Assembly: GCF_900106755.1 (NCBI RefSeq)
Contig: NZ_FNNN01000007.1
Coordinates: forward strand, 182,228-246,227
Length of the DNA: 64,000 nt
Direction: 5' to 3'
Source of the DNA: Bacteroides faecis MAJ27
GTDB taxonomy: Bacteria > Bacteroidota > Bacteroidia > Bacteroidales > Bacteroidaceae
This document shows positions 8,452-19,200 of the stretch, one piece after another. The notes below the pieces were generated by a model, which was given only the letters and a program-made list of their open reading frames with translations, was not told the DNA's origin and did not search any database. Position 1 is the first letter of the stretch. The number at the start of each line of letters is the position of its first letter. The translations under genes were made by a program, and so were the position numbers.

Positions 8452-10668
8452 ATGAAAAAACAAATCTTTTCAACATTAGTTTTTGCAATGTGCCTGATAT
8501 TACCTTTTTCTGTTTATTCTCAAGAACAACGGAAGAAGGTCGGCGTTGTCCTCAGTGGCGGTGGTGCCAAAGGAGTGGCACATATCAAAGCACTGAAAGT
8601 CATCGAGGAAGCAGGCATTCCGATCGATTATATAGTAGGCACCAGTATGGGATCTATAGTCGGTGGACTTTACGCCATCGGTTATACTCCGGAACAACTG
8701 GACAGTATGGTACGCAAGCAAGACTGGACTTTCCTTTTGAGCGATCGTATCAAACGCAGTGCCATGTCGCTCACCGAACGCGAACGCTCTGCAAAATACA
8801 TTGTTTCGCTTCCTTTTACAAAGAACCCGAAAGCTGCCATGTCCGGAGGAATTATCAAAGGACAGAATCTTGCCAATCTGTTCTCTGATCTGACAATGGG
8901 CTACCATGACTCGATCAATTTTAATAAGTTACCGATCCCCTTCGCCTGTGTATCGGCCAATGTAGTCAATGGAGACCAGATCGTATTCCATGATGGCGTA
9001 CTCTCTACTGCCATGCGTGCCAGTATGGCCATCCCCGGTGTATTCACACCGGTACGCAAAGACAGTATGATATTGGTAGACGGTGGAATTGTCAATAATT
9101 ATCCGGCAGATGTGGCCAAAGCAATGGGAGCCGATATTATTATCGGAGTCGATGTTCAGAATGCGCTGAAAAGTGCCGACAAGCTCAACAGCGCTCCGGA
9201 CATATTGGGGCAGATTGTTGATCTCACTTGCCAGACCAATCATGAAAAGAATGTAGAACTCACTGATACCTATATCAAGGTAAATGTAGACGGATTTTCT
9301 TCCGCCAGCTTCACTCCGGCAGCCATCGATTCCCTGATGCGTCGAGGCGAAGAAGCCGCACGTGCACAGTGGAATTCCTTGATTGCCTTAAAAAAAGAAA
9401 TCGGTATACCGGACAATTATGTCCCCAAACAACACGGACCGTACTCTTCTCTTTCCAATTCACGAACAGTATACATCACAGATATATCTTTCTCCGGTGT
9501 AGAGGCTAATGACAAAAAATGGCTGATGAAGAAGTGTAATCTCAAAGAGAACAGTAACATTACCACTCAGCAGATAGAACAAGCTGTGTATCAGTTGCGT
9601 GGCAGTCATTCTTACTCAAGCGCCAGCTACACACTTACCGACACTCCCGAAGGGTACCACCTTAATTTCTTGTTAGAAGAAAAATATGAGAAAAGAATCA
9701 ATCTGGGCATCCGTTTCGACTCGGAAGAAATAGCATCCCTGCTGATTAATGCCACAGCGGATCTCAAAACTCATGTTCCTTCCCGATTATCCCTGACCGG
9801 CCGATTAGGAAAGCGATATGCCGCACGCATCGATTACACTCTCGAACCGATGCAGCAACGCAATTTCAATTTCTCATATATGTTTCAATATAATGACATC
9901 AATATCTATGATGAAGGTGAACGTGCCTATAACACTACTTACAAGTATCATTTAGCTGAATTTGGCTTTTCGGATGTCTGGTACAAAAACCTCCGCTTCG
10001 GACTCGGACTTCGTTTCGAATATTATAAATACAAAGATTTTCTTTTCAAGAAACCGGAACTCATTGGACTGAATGTAGAATCCGAACATTTCCTGAGTTA
10101 TTTCGCTCAGGTACATTATAGTACATTCGACAAGGGATATTTCCCTTCCAAAGGAACCGAATTCAAAGCTGCCTATTCACTCTACACCGATAATATGGCT
10201 CAGTATAATGATCACGCCCCGTTCTCCGCACTGAGCGGTTCGTGGGGCAGCGTAGTTCCCGTAACCCGACGTTTTTCTATCATTCCATCCATCTATGGTC
10301 GTGTTCTGATTGGAAAAGACATCGCCTATCCCTTGCAAAATGCCATTGGCGGCGAAGTATACGGACTCTACATTCCACAGCAACTGCCGTTTGCCGGTGT
10401 GACCAATATGGAACTGATGAACAATTCTATCATGATTGCATCCGTGAAACTCAGACAACGGATGGGAAGCATTCATTATCTCACTCTGACAGGTAATTAT
10501 GGCTTGACGGACAGTCACTTCTTCGAAATACTGAAAGGGAAACAACTGTTTGGTATCAGTGCCGGATATGGTATGGACAGTATTTTCGGTCCATTGGAGA
10601 TTACGTTCGGATATTCCAATCAGACTGATAAAGGAAGCTGTTATGTGAATCTGGGATACTACTTCTGA
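8452..10668 (+). CDS. Patatin-like phospholipase with C-terminal outer-membrane barrel (PlpD-like)
   Basis: 738 residues. A signal peptide (1-22, ending VYS) precedes a patatin domain: oxyanion loop GGGAKG (37-42), nucleophile elbow GTSMG with Ser65, and catalytic Asp210 in VDGGIVNNYP. Residues about 340-415 look like a POTRA-type domain (DISFSGVEANDKKWLMKKCNL). The rest is an Omp85-like 16-strand barrel ending in YVNLGYYF with a C-terminal Phe. This order is that of PlpD/type Vd autotransporters, where the barrel places a phospholipase A at or beyond the outer membrane. Ser-Asp dyad and barrel signal are intact, so activity is expected. It is convergent with the next operon and separated from it by a large hairpin. 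Confidence 0.9.
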   Translation: MKKQIFSTLVFAMCLILPFSVYSQEQRKKVGVVLSGGGAKGVAHIKALKVIEEAGIPIDYIVGTSMGSIVGGLYAIGYTPEQLDSMVRKQDWTFLLSDRIKRSAMSLTERERSAKYIVSLPFTKNPKAAMSGGIIKGQNLANLFSDLTMGYHDSINFNKLPIPFACVSANVVNGDQIVFHDGVLSTAMRASMAIPGVFTPVRKDSMILVDGGIVNNYPADVAKAMGADIIIGVDVQNALKSADKLNSAPDILGQIVDLTCQTNHEKNVELTDTYIKVNVDGFSSASFTPAAIDSLMRRGEEAARAQWNSLIALKKEIGIPDNYVPKQHGPYSSLSNSRTVYITDISFSGVEANDKKWLMKKCNLKENSNITTQQIEQAVYQLRGSHSYSSASYTLTDTPEGYHLNFLLEEKYEKRINLGIRFDSEEIASLLINATADLKTHVPSRLSLTGRLGKRYAARIDYTLEPMQQRNFNFSYMFQYNDINIYDEGERAYNTTYKYHLAEFGFSDVWYKNLRFGLGLRFEYYKYKDFLFKKPELIGLNVESEHFLSYFAQVHYSTFDKGYFPSKGTEFKAAYSLYTDNMAQYNDHAPFSALSGSWGSVVPVTRRFSIIPSIYGRVLIGKDIAYPLQNAIGGEVYGLYIPQQLPFAGVTNMELMNNSIMIASVKLRQRMGSIHYLTLTGNYGLTDSHFFEILKGKQLFGISAGYGMDSIFGPLEITFGYSNQTDKGSCYVNLGYYF

Positions 10669-10711
10669 TTCCCTATTTCCGTTCCCGCATATATAGGACT
10701 ATACTTACCAT

Positions 10712-10775
10712 GATGAGAAAAAATTCTCACTGCGATGAGACTTTTTTCTCATCATAGTGAGAATTTTTTCTCATC
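10712..10775. terminator. Nested inverted repeats between convergent genes (bidirectional terminator)
   Basis: The outer arms GATGAGAAAAAATTCTCAC (10712-10730) and their exact complement (10757-10775) are 19 bp. Between them GATGAG and CTCATC (10734-10739, 10748-10753) form a second hairpin. Each outer arm also contains GAGAA/TTCTC and can fold on itself. The element lies between the stops at 10668 (+) and 10818 (-), where a bidirectional terminator is expected. Confidence 0.7.
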
Positions 10776-10817
10776 GCAGCAAGAACACTTGAGAATATTC
10801 AGCATCCTAATCTGCTG

Positions 10818-11519
10818 TTATACAAACCTTTCCCTTTTCTGCAGATAAAGTAATCCGACCATCATCCAGACTAAACTGGCGGATAAAAGGAAAATGCGGT
10901 TTTTGATAAGGATTCCCTCCCAAATGATCGGATGAACATTATCGGGAACACGAAAAGGATTCAGCAGAACGTTCCAGAAAGAATCCGGCTTACCTAAGAA
11001 CATCAATGCAATGCCTATAATAATCATAAATACGGCAGTTCCGTTTCCACTCCGCGTAATGGTAGACAGCATAAAAGCCATATTTCCCAAAAAGAGTATC
11101 GGGAACATCAACTGTAATGCCATCTCAAACGGATTGACCGGATACAGCAATAAAATGGCTATGTATGAAAAGATAATCAGAATAACAAAAATTGCCACAT
11201 AAATCATCAATAACCGCACGCCCCAAACCTTATACTTATAGTCGGGGATTCCAAAAAGAATCTCCAATATCCGGCTATCTTCATCATTCTGAATGCCAAA
11301 TACAGCCGGGTAGAAAATAAGCAACATAGACGGAAACATCAGGATGCTATAGATGAGTCCCTCGTTAATCTCCTCCCGTTTCCAGGCATTCTGAAACATG
11401 AAAAGAGCAAAAAAGCCAAATGCAGCCAACAGAAACCAGAAAAACTTCCCGGCAAATATAATCTTCAGGTTATACCTGACTACTTTAGGCAACAGTTGTA
11501 TCAATTGTTTGAATGTCAT
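10818..11519 (-). CDS. ABC-2 type transporter permease subunit
   Basis: 233 residues with about six hydrophobic segments and no signal peptide. The first helix is FFWFLLAAFGFFALFMF, and the loop FGIQNDEDSRILEILFGIPDYKYKVWGVRLL resembles the EEx-type loop of ABC-2 permeases. It starts 15 bp after the RND-ABC fusion gene and closes the seven-gene operon. The likely partner is the ATPase domain at the C terminus of that fusion, which otherwise has no separate permease next to it. The direction and substrate of transport are unknown. Confidence 0.8.
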   Translation of the reverse strand: MTFKQLIQLLPKVVRYNLKIIFAGKFFWFLLAAFGFFALFMFQNAWKREEINEGLIYSILMFPSMLLIFYPAVFGIQNDEDSRILEILFGIPDYKYKVWGVRLLMIYVAIFVILIIFSYIAILLLYPVNPFEMALQLMFPILFLGNMAFMLSTITRSGNGTAVFMIIIGIALMFLGKPDSFWNVLLNPFRVPDNVHPIIWEGILIKNRIFLLSASLVWMMVGLLYLQKRERFV

Positions 11520-11534
11520 ATCCTTCTTTTCTTT

Positions 11535-14500
11535 TTAATTCATATTCTTCAGCAGACAGAGATAAGCGTCTTCCAAATTAGCTTCTACCTCTACAGCCCC
11601 TTCATAAGGCTGTCCGACAGAAAGATAGCGCACCCGAATCGTATCGCCTTCCTGAATATGATGTATTACCAACGATTTGTCCAGTACTTTTTCAAATTCT
11701 GTCTTATCTATATTAAACTGCCATACTTTCCCGTTAGCCATTTCCACCATGTCCGAAGGATCACCGAAATATTTCAGTTCACCCTTATTGATCACCACTA
11801 CCTGATTACAGGAACTGGATATATCCTCAATGATATGAGTGGAGAAAATAACGATACGGTCCTTACTCAACTCTACCAGCAGATTACGGAAACGGATACG
11901 TTCGCGAGGGTCGAGTCCCGCTGTAGGCTCATCCACAACCAGGATACGCGGTAAATGAAGCAGAATAAGCGCAATACCAATACGCTGTTTCATACCTCCC
12001 GAGAAAGAACCTATCTTTTCGTCTTTCCGCTCGTACATATGTACCGCTTTCAGTACATAATCCAGACGCTCCTTTCGTAACTCACCGTCTACAATCCCTT
12101 TCAGTATAGCCTGATAATCCAGAAACTCCCACGAAGTCATATTCTCATAAGTTCCGAATTCCTGTGGAAGGAACCCTATCAGACTCTGTAGCTCTTCTCT
12201 GTAGATACGTGTATCCAGACCATTGATCCAGATACTACCATAGCTCTGCTCAAAGATACCACAGATGACACGCATCAAGGTCGATTTACCTGCCCCATTG
12301 GGTCCCAGTAGTCCGAACATACCTGTCTGAATCTCGAATGACACCCCACGCAATGCTTTGAAAGGTTTGCGTCGTTTTCCAATCATAGGAACACTCTTCG
12401 CCATGCGGAAATAGGAACGGCGAAGCCCTGCAAATCGTCCGGTGACACGCTCAATATTTACATCATGATCATACAGATACTGGGAAGTGACATAGATGGC
12501 AATACCCACAAGCCATAACAATCCGATCATGATGACCAGCCCGTTATTATCCAGTTTCCGGAATAACTGAAACAGGATAAGGGGAGGAAGACTCCAGAAT
12601 ATCACCCGGTTTACGATCTTTGTTACCCGATTATCTCCGTATCGATAATATAAATAGGAACGTACCTTTCTCCACAAATACAGTATCGCTGCATAAATAG
12701 CGAACGAGAACAGGAATATCCAAAGCCTGTTATGAATGAAGAAATAGGTGAAATAAATGGCAAACAGTAAAATACCAAACTGCCATAGCACATTGATAAA
12801 GTCCTTCAGAGAATGGTATTCATTGCTCAATCCCAGACGTTTGCGTAATTGCAAACCACTGTTCCACTGACGGCTGATGTGTCCAGGCCAATCGTAGATC
12901 TTAACCAGATTGCGGACAGAAATACGAATTTCTTCATCCGGATTGATAACCTCCGCCTTAGCTCTCCGAAGACTGGTTTGCGCAAAGTATGTCATCCCCG
13001 GTATGCCTGCAATCAGTACTACCAGATAGATTGACTGCCAAAGGATTCCGTCAGTGTATAGCCAGATACAGATTACACCGGACACAAAAAGAATCAGGTG
13101 AATGGTCCATAGTTTACGGGATAACGAACGATACCACTGAAGCACATTTTCCAGTCCCATACAAACTGTCGGAATTAAAATCAGCGTCAGCATGGCGGAA
13201 AAGAAAAGTCCGCCTATCACTGTAATGGCAAAAGGTGCACCGATAGCCCCTGCATACTCCGTATCTCCCATAGCCAACGGAAGCATGGCAGCAATTGTGG
13301 TGATGGAAGTAATCAGAATGGGACGAATACGTGACATACCGGCAGTCATCAACGCCCTGTTCCGGCGGTATCCCCGTTTACGCAAAATGTTGGCGTAATC
13401 TATCAGAATGATTCCGTTATTGACAACTACTCCCAACAGAATAAGGAACCCTGTCAGTGTATTCGCATTCATCAGACTGTTGCTCGAAAGCAATAATGCC
13501 AGCAAAGAACCGATAGCAGCCAACGGAATGGTAAAAAGCAACACAAAAGGCGTCACTACAGATTCGAAGACTGAAGCAAGGATCATAAATATCAAAAGAA
13601 AAGCTGCCAGAATAAGGAATTTGAAATCCCCGAATTCATCCTCCTCATGGAATACCTGCACAGCGACTCCGGACGGAAGATTATAACTGGCAATCAACTG
13701 GTCGATATCGGAACGATATCCTCCCAATAAATCTTTCGAAGACTGAACATCTCTCGGAAAAGCATAGTATACCTCAATCTGCTTATCTTGATTGACACGG
13801 ATGATGCGCGAACGCCCACGTCCATAATTCAGAGACGATATATCTTCTAGATTGTGCATACCGCCATTGGCATTTTCTATCCGGATAGCACGCAAGTCAT
13901 CCACAGTTTTCTCTTTCTGAGCTTTTTCCTGTGCCTCTTCTTCAATTTCCTTTTCCGGTATTTCGTCACGGATAATAATATCATAAATATCCTCTCCCAC
14001 CTTGAAAGTAGCTTCGGAAGAGTATTCATTATTAAGCGCAGTTAATCCGGTGGTAATATTGCCACGGTTAATATCATAGGCAGTCAGCAGAATAGGGTCA
14101 AAGTTCAGACTTATTTCCGCCTGACGGGGAGTATACGAAACATGAGTATGCTGTACAAAATCCTGTTCGTCCAACAAATAACGCACTTCCTCTGCCACCA
14201 TCTGCATCATTTCGAAATCAGATCCCCTGATCACCACCCGTTCACTGTTGTCACCTATGCCCAACAAACGCATGAATCCGCCCAGACTGCTCAGAGCCGA
14301 GTTATCTCCTCCGCCTCCCATAGCATCAGAAACATAGATTTCCGCACCATTGATATTGGCAACTTTAGTCTGCACATCCGCTTTTATATCAGCTATTTTC
14401 CGTTTGGCGATCTTTGTGTAATCTTCCTGCAAAACGAGTGTCAGAGTCGCCTCTTTTTCCCGAATACGGCAAATCAGATCTTTCTTTTCCGGAAAATCCT

Positions 14501-16244
14501 CCAGACGTTCTTCCAGTACCTTTACAATCTTATCCGTATTTTCAAGCGTACTTCCGGTAGGCATCACGACACTGATGTTGAACCGGTCTGAAGCAACTTC
14601 TTTCATCTGTTGCACATTCAAGGTCAATGACAAAATCAACGTTGCAAAAAGCAAGATCACAGCTCCAAAGACTGTCACTCCCGGATTACGCATACAAGTC
14701 TTCAATAAGACCAGATAGACCTGCATCGGACGCTGAACGATCGATACTTTTTCATAAACGACACTGTTCCCACTCTTACTCTTCAAAAGAAGGTAAGTAA
14801 TCATCGGTATAAAAAGTAAAGCTACAAACAGCGAGATCGTCAAAGTTGATATAATGGATACTCCGATATGGTGCCCGATCAGTTTTATCAGGAAATTATC
14901 AGAAAAAACGAACGGCAGGAATACAGTAATGGTAGTCAGGGTAGCCGCCACAATGGAGCGCCACACTTCTTTTGTTCCCTGCGTTACCGAACGTTCGGGC
15001 GTATAGCCGTTTCCCGACAAACGATAAATATTCTCAAGCACCACGACACTATTATCCAGCAGCATTCCGATGGCCAACGCCATTCCTACCAAGGTAAGAC
15101 TATTGATAGTAATACCAAAAGCGTAGAAGAAGTTGAAAGCCGTATAGACAGAAATCGGTATGGAAAGTGCGATAAAAAACACCAGCCGCATATTCTTCAG
15201 GAAAAGCCAAAGAACAAACACAGCCAATAATCCCCCTACCAATGCCAGATTAATAATCTGGTTGATATTATTTTCCATGGTTTCAGCCTTGTTCTCCTGA
15301 ATGACAATTTCCAGTTCGAGCGGAGCCAGTTTCTCATTCAGCTTTTCAATCACATCGGATACACGGTGTGAAAGTTCAATCAGATTAGCCTGTGAATCAT
15401 TGATCAAAGCAACCGAGACGGCTTCTTTTCCATTCACACGACTATAAGTGGTTTCATCTTTCAAGTCAAAAAAGACGGTTGCCACGTCTTTCAGCAGAAT
15501 AGGACCGGGAGCGACAACTATATTCTCCAAATCAGAGACTTTGGTATACATCGCATTGACATGGACAAAATTCTTGCTGTCGGGTTCATCTGCGAAGCCT
15601 ACAAATGTCTTTTCCTGGGTATTCTGCGAAAGCAAACCGCTTATTTTGGAAGCTGTGAGGTTCAGAGCTTTGCAAGCCTCCGGATTCAGACGCACTTCAA
15701 TGGCTTTCTGCCGTCCTCCGTAGATATTGACGGAAGCTACTCCATCTATGTTCTCCAGATCAGAACGAACATCCTCGTCTACCAGACTCCGGACACGGTC
15801 AGTTCCTCCCGTACCACGCACTTGAAGCACCATGAAGTTATTATTCATCTGAGCAATATCCACTTTCTGTACCTGTACAGTAAAACCGGTCGGCAGGGAG
15901 GCTGCGATTTCATTCACTTTCTCCTGCAGTTTAAGACTGGTCATCTTGAAGTTGATATTCTTTTTAAAGTCAATCTGTATGCTGGACTGCCTCCTGTCAA
16001 TGTAGGATTGCAGTTTGTCTACTCCACCTATCGCACTGACCGCTCCTTCGAGTGGAATAATCACTTCCGACTCTACATACGAAGGGTCCATATCCTGCTG
16101 TGACGACACCTGGACAAACAGAACCGGAAGTTCTGCGTTGGGCAGCAACTCCACCGGAAGTTGTTTATACGACACATAGCCCAGCAGGCTGAGTGCAATA
16201 AACAGCATACAAATCGTTATTCTCCTATTTAGTAAAAAGTTCAT
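11535..16244 (-). CDS. RND efflux pump fused to an ABC transporter ATP-binding domain
   Basis: 1569 residues in one uninterrupted frame. Residues 1 to about 1040 are a full HAE1-type RND pump (NRRITICMLFIALSLLGYVSYKQLPVELLPNAE at the N terminus; helix 4 ALAIGMLLDNSVVVLENI). About 250 residues follow with roughly six more membrane helices. From about 1295 there is a complete ABC ATPase: Walker A GPNGAGKST at 1314-1322, signature SFSGGMKQ near 1413, Walker B ILVVDEP near 1434 and the H-loop His near 1470. The join is within a single reading frame, 2 bp after a second RND gene and 15 bp before an ABC-2 permease. Proton-driven and ATP-driven transport parts are thus covalently joined. Domain calls are firm; how they work together is inference. 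Confidence 0.92.
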   Translation of the reverse strand: MNFLLNRRITICMLFIALSLLGYVSYKQLPVELLPNAELPVLFVQVSSQQDMDPSYVESEVIIPLEGAVSAIGGVDKLQSYIDRRQSSIQIDFKKNINFKMTSLKLQEKVNEIAASLPTGFTVQVQKVDIAQMNNNFMVLQVRGTGGTDRVRSLVDEDVRSDLENIDGVASVNIYGGRQKAIEVRLNPEACKALNLTASKISGLLSQNTQEKTFVGFADEPDSKNFVHVNAMYTKVSDLENIVVAPGPILLKDVATVFFDLKDETTYSRVNGKEAVSVALINDSQANLIELSHRVSDVIEKLNEKLAPLELEIVIQENKAETMENNINQIINLALVGGLLAVFVLWLFLKNMRLVFFIALSIPISVYTAFNFFYAFGITINSLTLVGMALAIGMLLDNSVVVLENIYRLSGNGYTPERSVTQGTKEVWRSIVAATLTTITVFLPFVFSDNFLIKLIGHHIGVSIISTLTISLFVALLFIPMITYLLLKSKSGNSVVYEKVSIVQRPMQVYLVLLKTCMRNPGVTVFGAVILLFATLILSLTLNVQQMKEVASDRFNISVVMPTGSTLENTDKIVKVLEERLEDFPEKKDLICRIREKEATLTLVLQEDYTKIAKRKIADIKADVQTKVANINGAEIYVSDAMGGGGDNSALSSLGGFMRLLGIGDNSERVVIRGSDFEMMQMVAEEVRYLLDEQDFVQHTHVSYTPRQAEISLNFDPILLTAYDINRGNITTGLTALNNEYSSEATFKVGEDIYDIIIRDEIPEKEIEEEAQEKAQKEKTVDDLRAIRIENANGGMHNLEDISSLNYGRGRSRIIRVNQDKQIEVYYAFPRDVQSSKDLLGGYRSDIDQLIASYNLPSGVAVQVFHEEDEFGDFKFLILAAFLLIFMILASVFESVVTPFVLLFTIPLAAIGSLLALLLSSNSLMNANTLTGFLILLGVVVNNGIILIDYANILRKRGYRRNRALMTAGMSRIRPILITSITTIAAMLPLAMGDTEYAGAIGAPFAITVIGGLFFSAMLTLILIPTVCMGLENVLQWYRSLSRKLWTIHLILFVSGVICIWLYTDGILWQSIYLVVLIAGIPGMTYFAQTSLRRAKAEVINPDEEIRISVRNLVKIYDWPGHISRQWNSGLQLRKRLGLSNEYHSLKDFINVLWQFGILLFAIYFTYFFIHNRLWIFLFSFAIYAAILYLWRKVRSYLYYRYGDNRVTKIVNRVIFWSLPPLILFQLFRKLDNNGLVIMIGLLWLVGIAIYVTSQYLYDHDVNIERVTGRFAGLRRSYFRMAKSVPMIGKRRKPFKALRGVSFEIQTGMFGLLGPNGAGKSTLMRVICGIFEQSYGSIWINGLDTRIYREELQSLIGFLPQEFGTYENMTSWEFLDYQAILKGIVDGELRKERLDYVLKAVHMYERKDEKIGSFSGGMKQRIGIALILLHLPRILVVDEPTAGLDPRERIRFRNLLVELSKDRIVIFSTHIIEDISSSCNQVVVINKGELKYFGDPSDMVEMANGKVWQFNIDKTEFEKVLDKSLVIHHIQEGDTIRVRYLSVGQPYEGAVEVEANLEDAYLCLLKNMN

Positions 16245-16246
16245 CT

Positions 16247-19200
16247 TCAGCTGTTTTTAGTTCGGCGATTTATACGTCTTTTGATATTCTCCAAGACATA
16301 ATAGACACAAGGAATAACCATCAAACTCATCAGAGTAGAAGTTATCAATCCTCCGATCACAGCTATAGCCATTGGTGAACGTAAAGAAGCACCTTCACCA
16401 AAACTGAATGTCATCGGAAGCATGGCCAGAATCGTAGTCAAAGTAGTCATGATGATCGGACGGATACGCTGTTGCCCTGCTTCTACAATGGCATCAGTCA
16501 ACTCCATTCCCGCCTGACTAAGCTGATTGATACGGTCTACCAGAATGATAGAGTTATTGACGGCAATACCTCCCAGCATGACAATACCGATGACTCCCAT
16601 CATATTGATAGTGGTTCCAGTAATGAAGAAAAGTAAGATAGCACCTACTACAGCCAGAGGAATAGTCAGCAAGATCGTAAACGGATGCAGCAAGGATTCA
16701 AACTGGGAAGCCATCACCATATAGACAAGTACAACAGAAAGCATCAGAGCAAACAACAGACTGTTCATTGATTCTTGTCGTTTTTCTTCTTCTCCTGTCA
16801 CTGTGATACTGTAGTTAGCAGGCAATTCAATACCTTTCACCGTTTCACGCACTTCGGCTGCTACTTTATCCAGTGATTTACTCGCATCCATATTAGCCAT
16901 CACCTTACCGATACGGCTTTGATTGCGGCGCAGAATCTCCTTGGGCGCTTGTCCGTGAGTAATGGTAGCAATCTCTTGTAATACAAATTCCTGTGTTCCA
17001 CTTTTGATGACAAGAGCACCAAGAGAACTCAACGGGATATCCGGCACCTTTATGACGATATCACGCATCTCACCGCGATATTCCATTTTACCGACTTCCT
17101 TACCGCTTAATTGCTGCTTCAATTGTTCGATTACCATAGCCACACTCAGATTATTGATACCGGCTATCGTACGGTCAATCGAGATCACAACTTCCGGAGC
17201 ACCGTCTTCCACGGAAGTAATAACATCATAGATTCCATTTACGCCAATCATCCGTTCCTTCACCTCTTCAGTCAACTGAGCAATCTCATCCAACTCCTCT
17301 CCTTTGACCTCCACAACAATAGGAGCCCCTTCGCTTCCTAACAGTGAACTCAGAGAATTCTCATCCTGCTGAATCGTCAGTTCCAGTCCGTCAGGATTCT
17401 TGGCCGATTCCACGAAAGACGCAATCACCTTTTCCGGTGAAAGTGTACATTCCGGTGAAAGGATCACTTTCATCATTGCTGTATTTTCTCCTTCAAATAT
17501 CGCATTTTCCGAACCACTTCCCTCTCCGATATGGCTGTATACCGTACATAAAGAATCACTGCCAACAATGGTATATAACAATTCTTCCAAATTGCCTACA
17601 GCAGCGGAAGTACGTTCCATCTGTGTACCTTCGGGCATTTTGACTACAGCCGTAAACGTCTTGCTTTCCGCACGGGGCATAAACTCAGTTCCGATAAACG
17701 GAGTCAGTAACCCAGTCACGATAAGAAGCAACACTGCCATACCGACCACCAGCCAACGTCGCTGAATCAGCCTGCGAAGCACTCTGCTATATCCCGCAAT
17801 ACGAATGGACTTCACTTCTTCCAGCTTAATCTTCTTGCCGGAAAGCTGGATATATAACATCGGAATCACCAGAATAGCCACAAACAAAGAAGAGACCAGT
17901 GAGAAAGTTACCGTCCATGCCTGATCTTTAAACAGTTCGCCCGAAGCTCCGTGAAGATAAACAATCGGCAGGAAGACGACAATAGTAGTCAGAGTAGAAG
18001 CAATTACCGCATTGGCAACTTCTGCTGTCCCGTTAATAGCAGCCTCTTTGATACTCAATCCTTTTTCCTGATTTCGGAAGATACTTTCTATGACGACAAT
18101 CGCATTATCCACCAGCATACCCGCCCCGAGCGCCAGTCCTCCTAATGTCATAATATTCAGCGTCAGCCCATTAAAGAACATCAGATTGAAAGTAGCTACA
18201 ATGGAGATTGGAATAGCAAGGCTGACAATCAGTGTTGTCCCCATCCGGCGAAGGAATACAAACAAGACTACAATAGCGAGGATAACACCCAAAACAGCAC
18301 TGCTCTTTACTTCTCCGATCGCACTTTTTATAAAAGTACCCTGATTCGAAATCACCTGAAAATGATAACCGGGCAATGCATTCTCTATCACTGCCAATTG
18401 GCGGGTTACCTCATCCACCACTTTTACAGTATTAAAACGCATCTCCTTATAAATAGACAGTCCGATACTACGCTTCCCGTTAATCCGTACAATGTTCTCC
18501 GGACGAGCGTTCAAAAACTGCACAGTAGCCACTTCCTTCAAAAAAACAGGAGCTTTATTACTGTTGGCGGTTGCTGTACCCGTAGCATTGTTTCCAGATG
18601 CTTCCTCTTGTTGTATCGCTTTGTATCCGACAATCAGATTCTCAAAATCATCTTCTGAAGCAAACAAGCTCGAACTTTTCACCAGATATTGTAATCCCAG
18701 TTCACTGACCCGTCCCCCAGATATGCTTTGATTGTTCGATTCGATGCGCGAAGCGATATCTTCTATTTTCAGTTGAAAAGCATCCAGTTTATAAGGATCA
18801 GTCTGAATGGTAAGAGTGCTGACTTCTTCTCCCGAAAGCGTAACTTCAGCCACACCTTCCAGACGAATCAACTCATTACGGATATAGCTTTCAGCAATTT
18901 TCCTCAATTCCGCCATATCTGTAATACTCTGATGAGACATTCCCACCAAAACTACCGGAGACAAGTTCGCATCATGCTGCGTAATCTTCAGTTCAGTGAT
19001 ATCCTTGTTCTGGGCAAACGGATTCATGGCTTTCTGCAAATCAAGAAAAGCCTCATCCATGTCCTTTGTCCAGGTATACTCTACAGTAATTCGTGCCGTC
19101 CCGGCTTTAATCACAGAAGAGACCTGAGTAACATCACTCTGCCGGATCGCCATAGACTCCATATTTTTAACGAATTGCTTTTCGATCTCCTCGGGAGGGC

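Noticed and set aside
13192..13398. Forward-strand frames over the RND and SusC genes (many in the window)
   Set aside because: They are antisense to long, well-supported reading frames and show no domain, signal peptide or promoter of their own.
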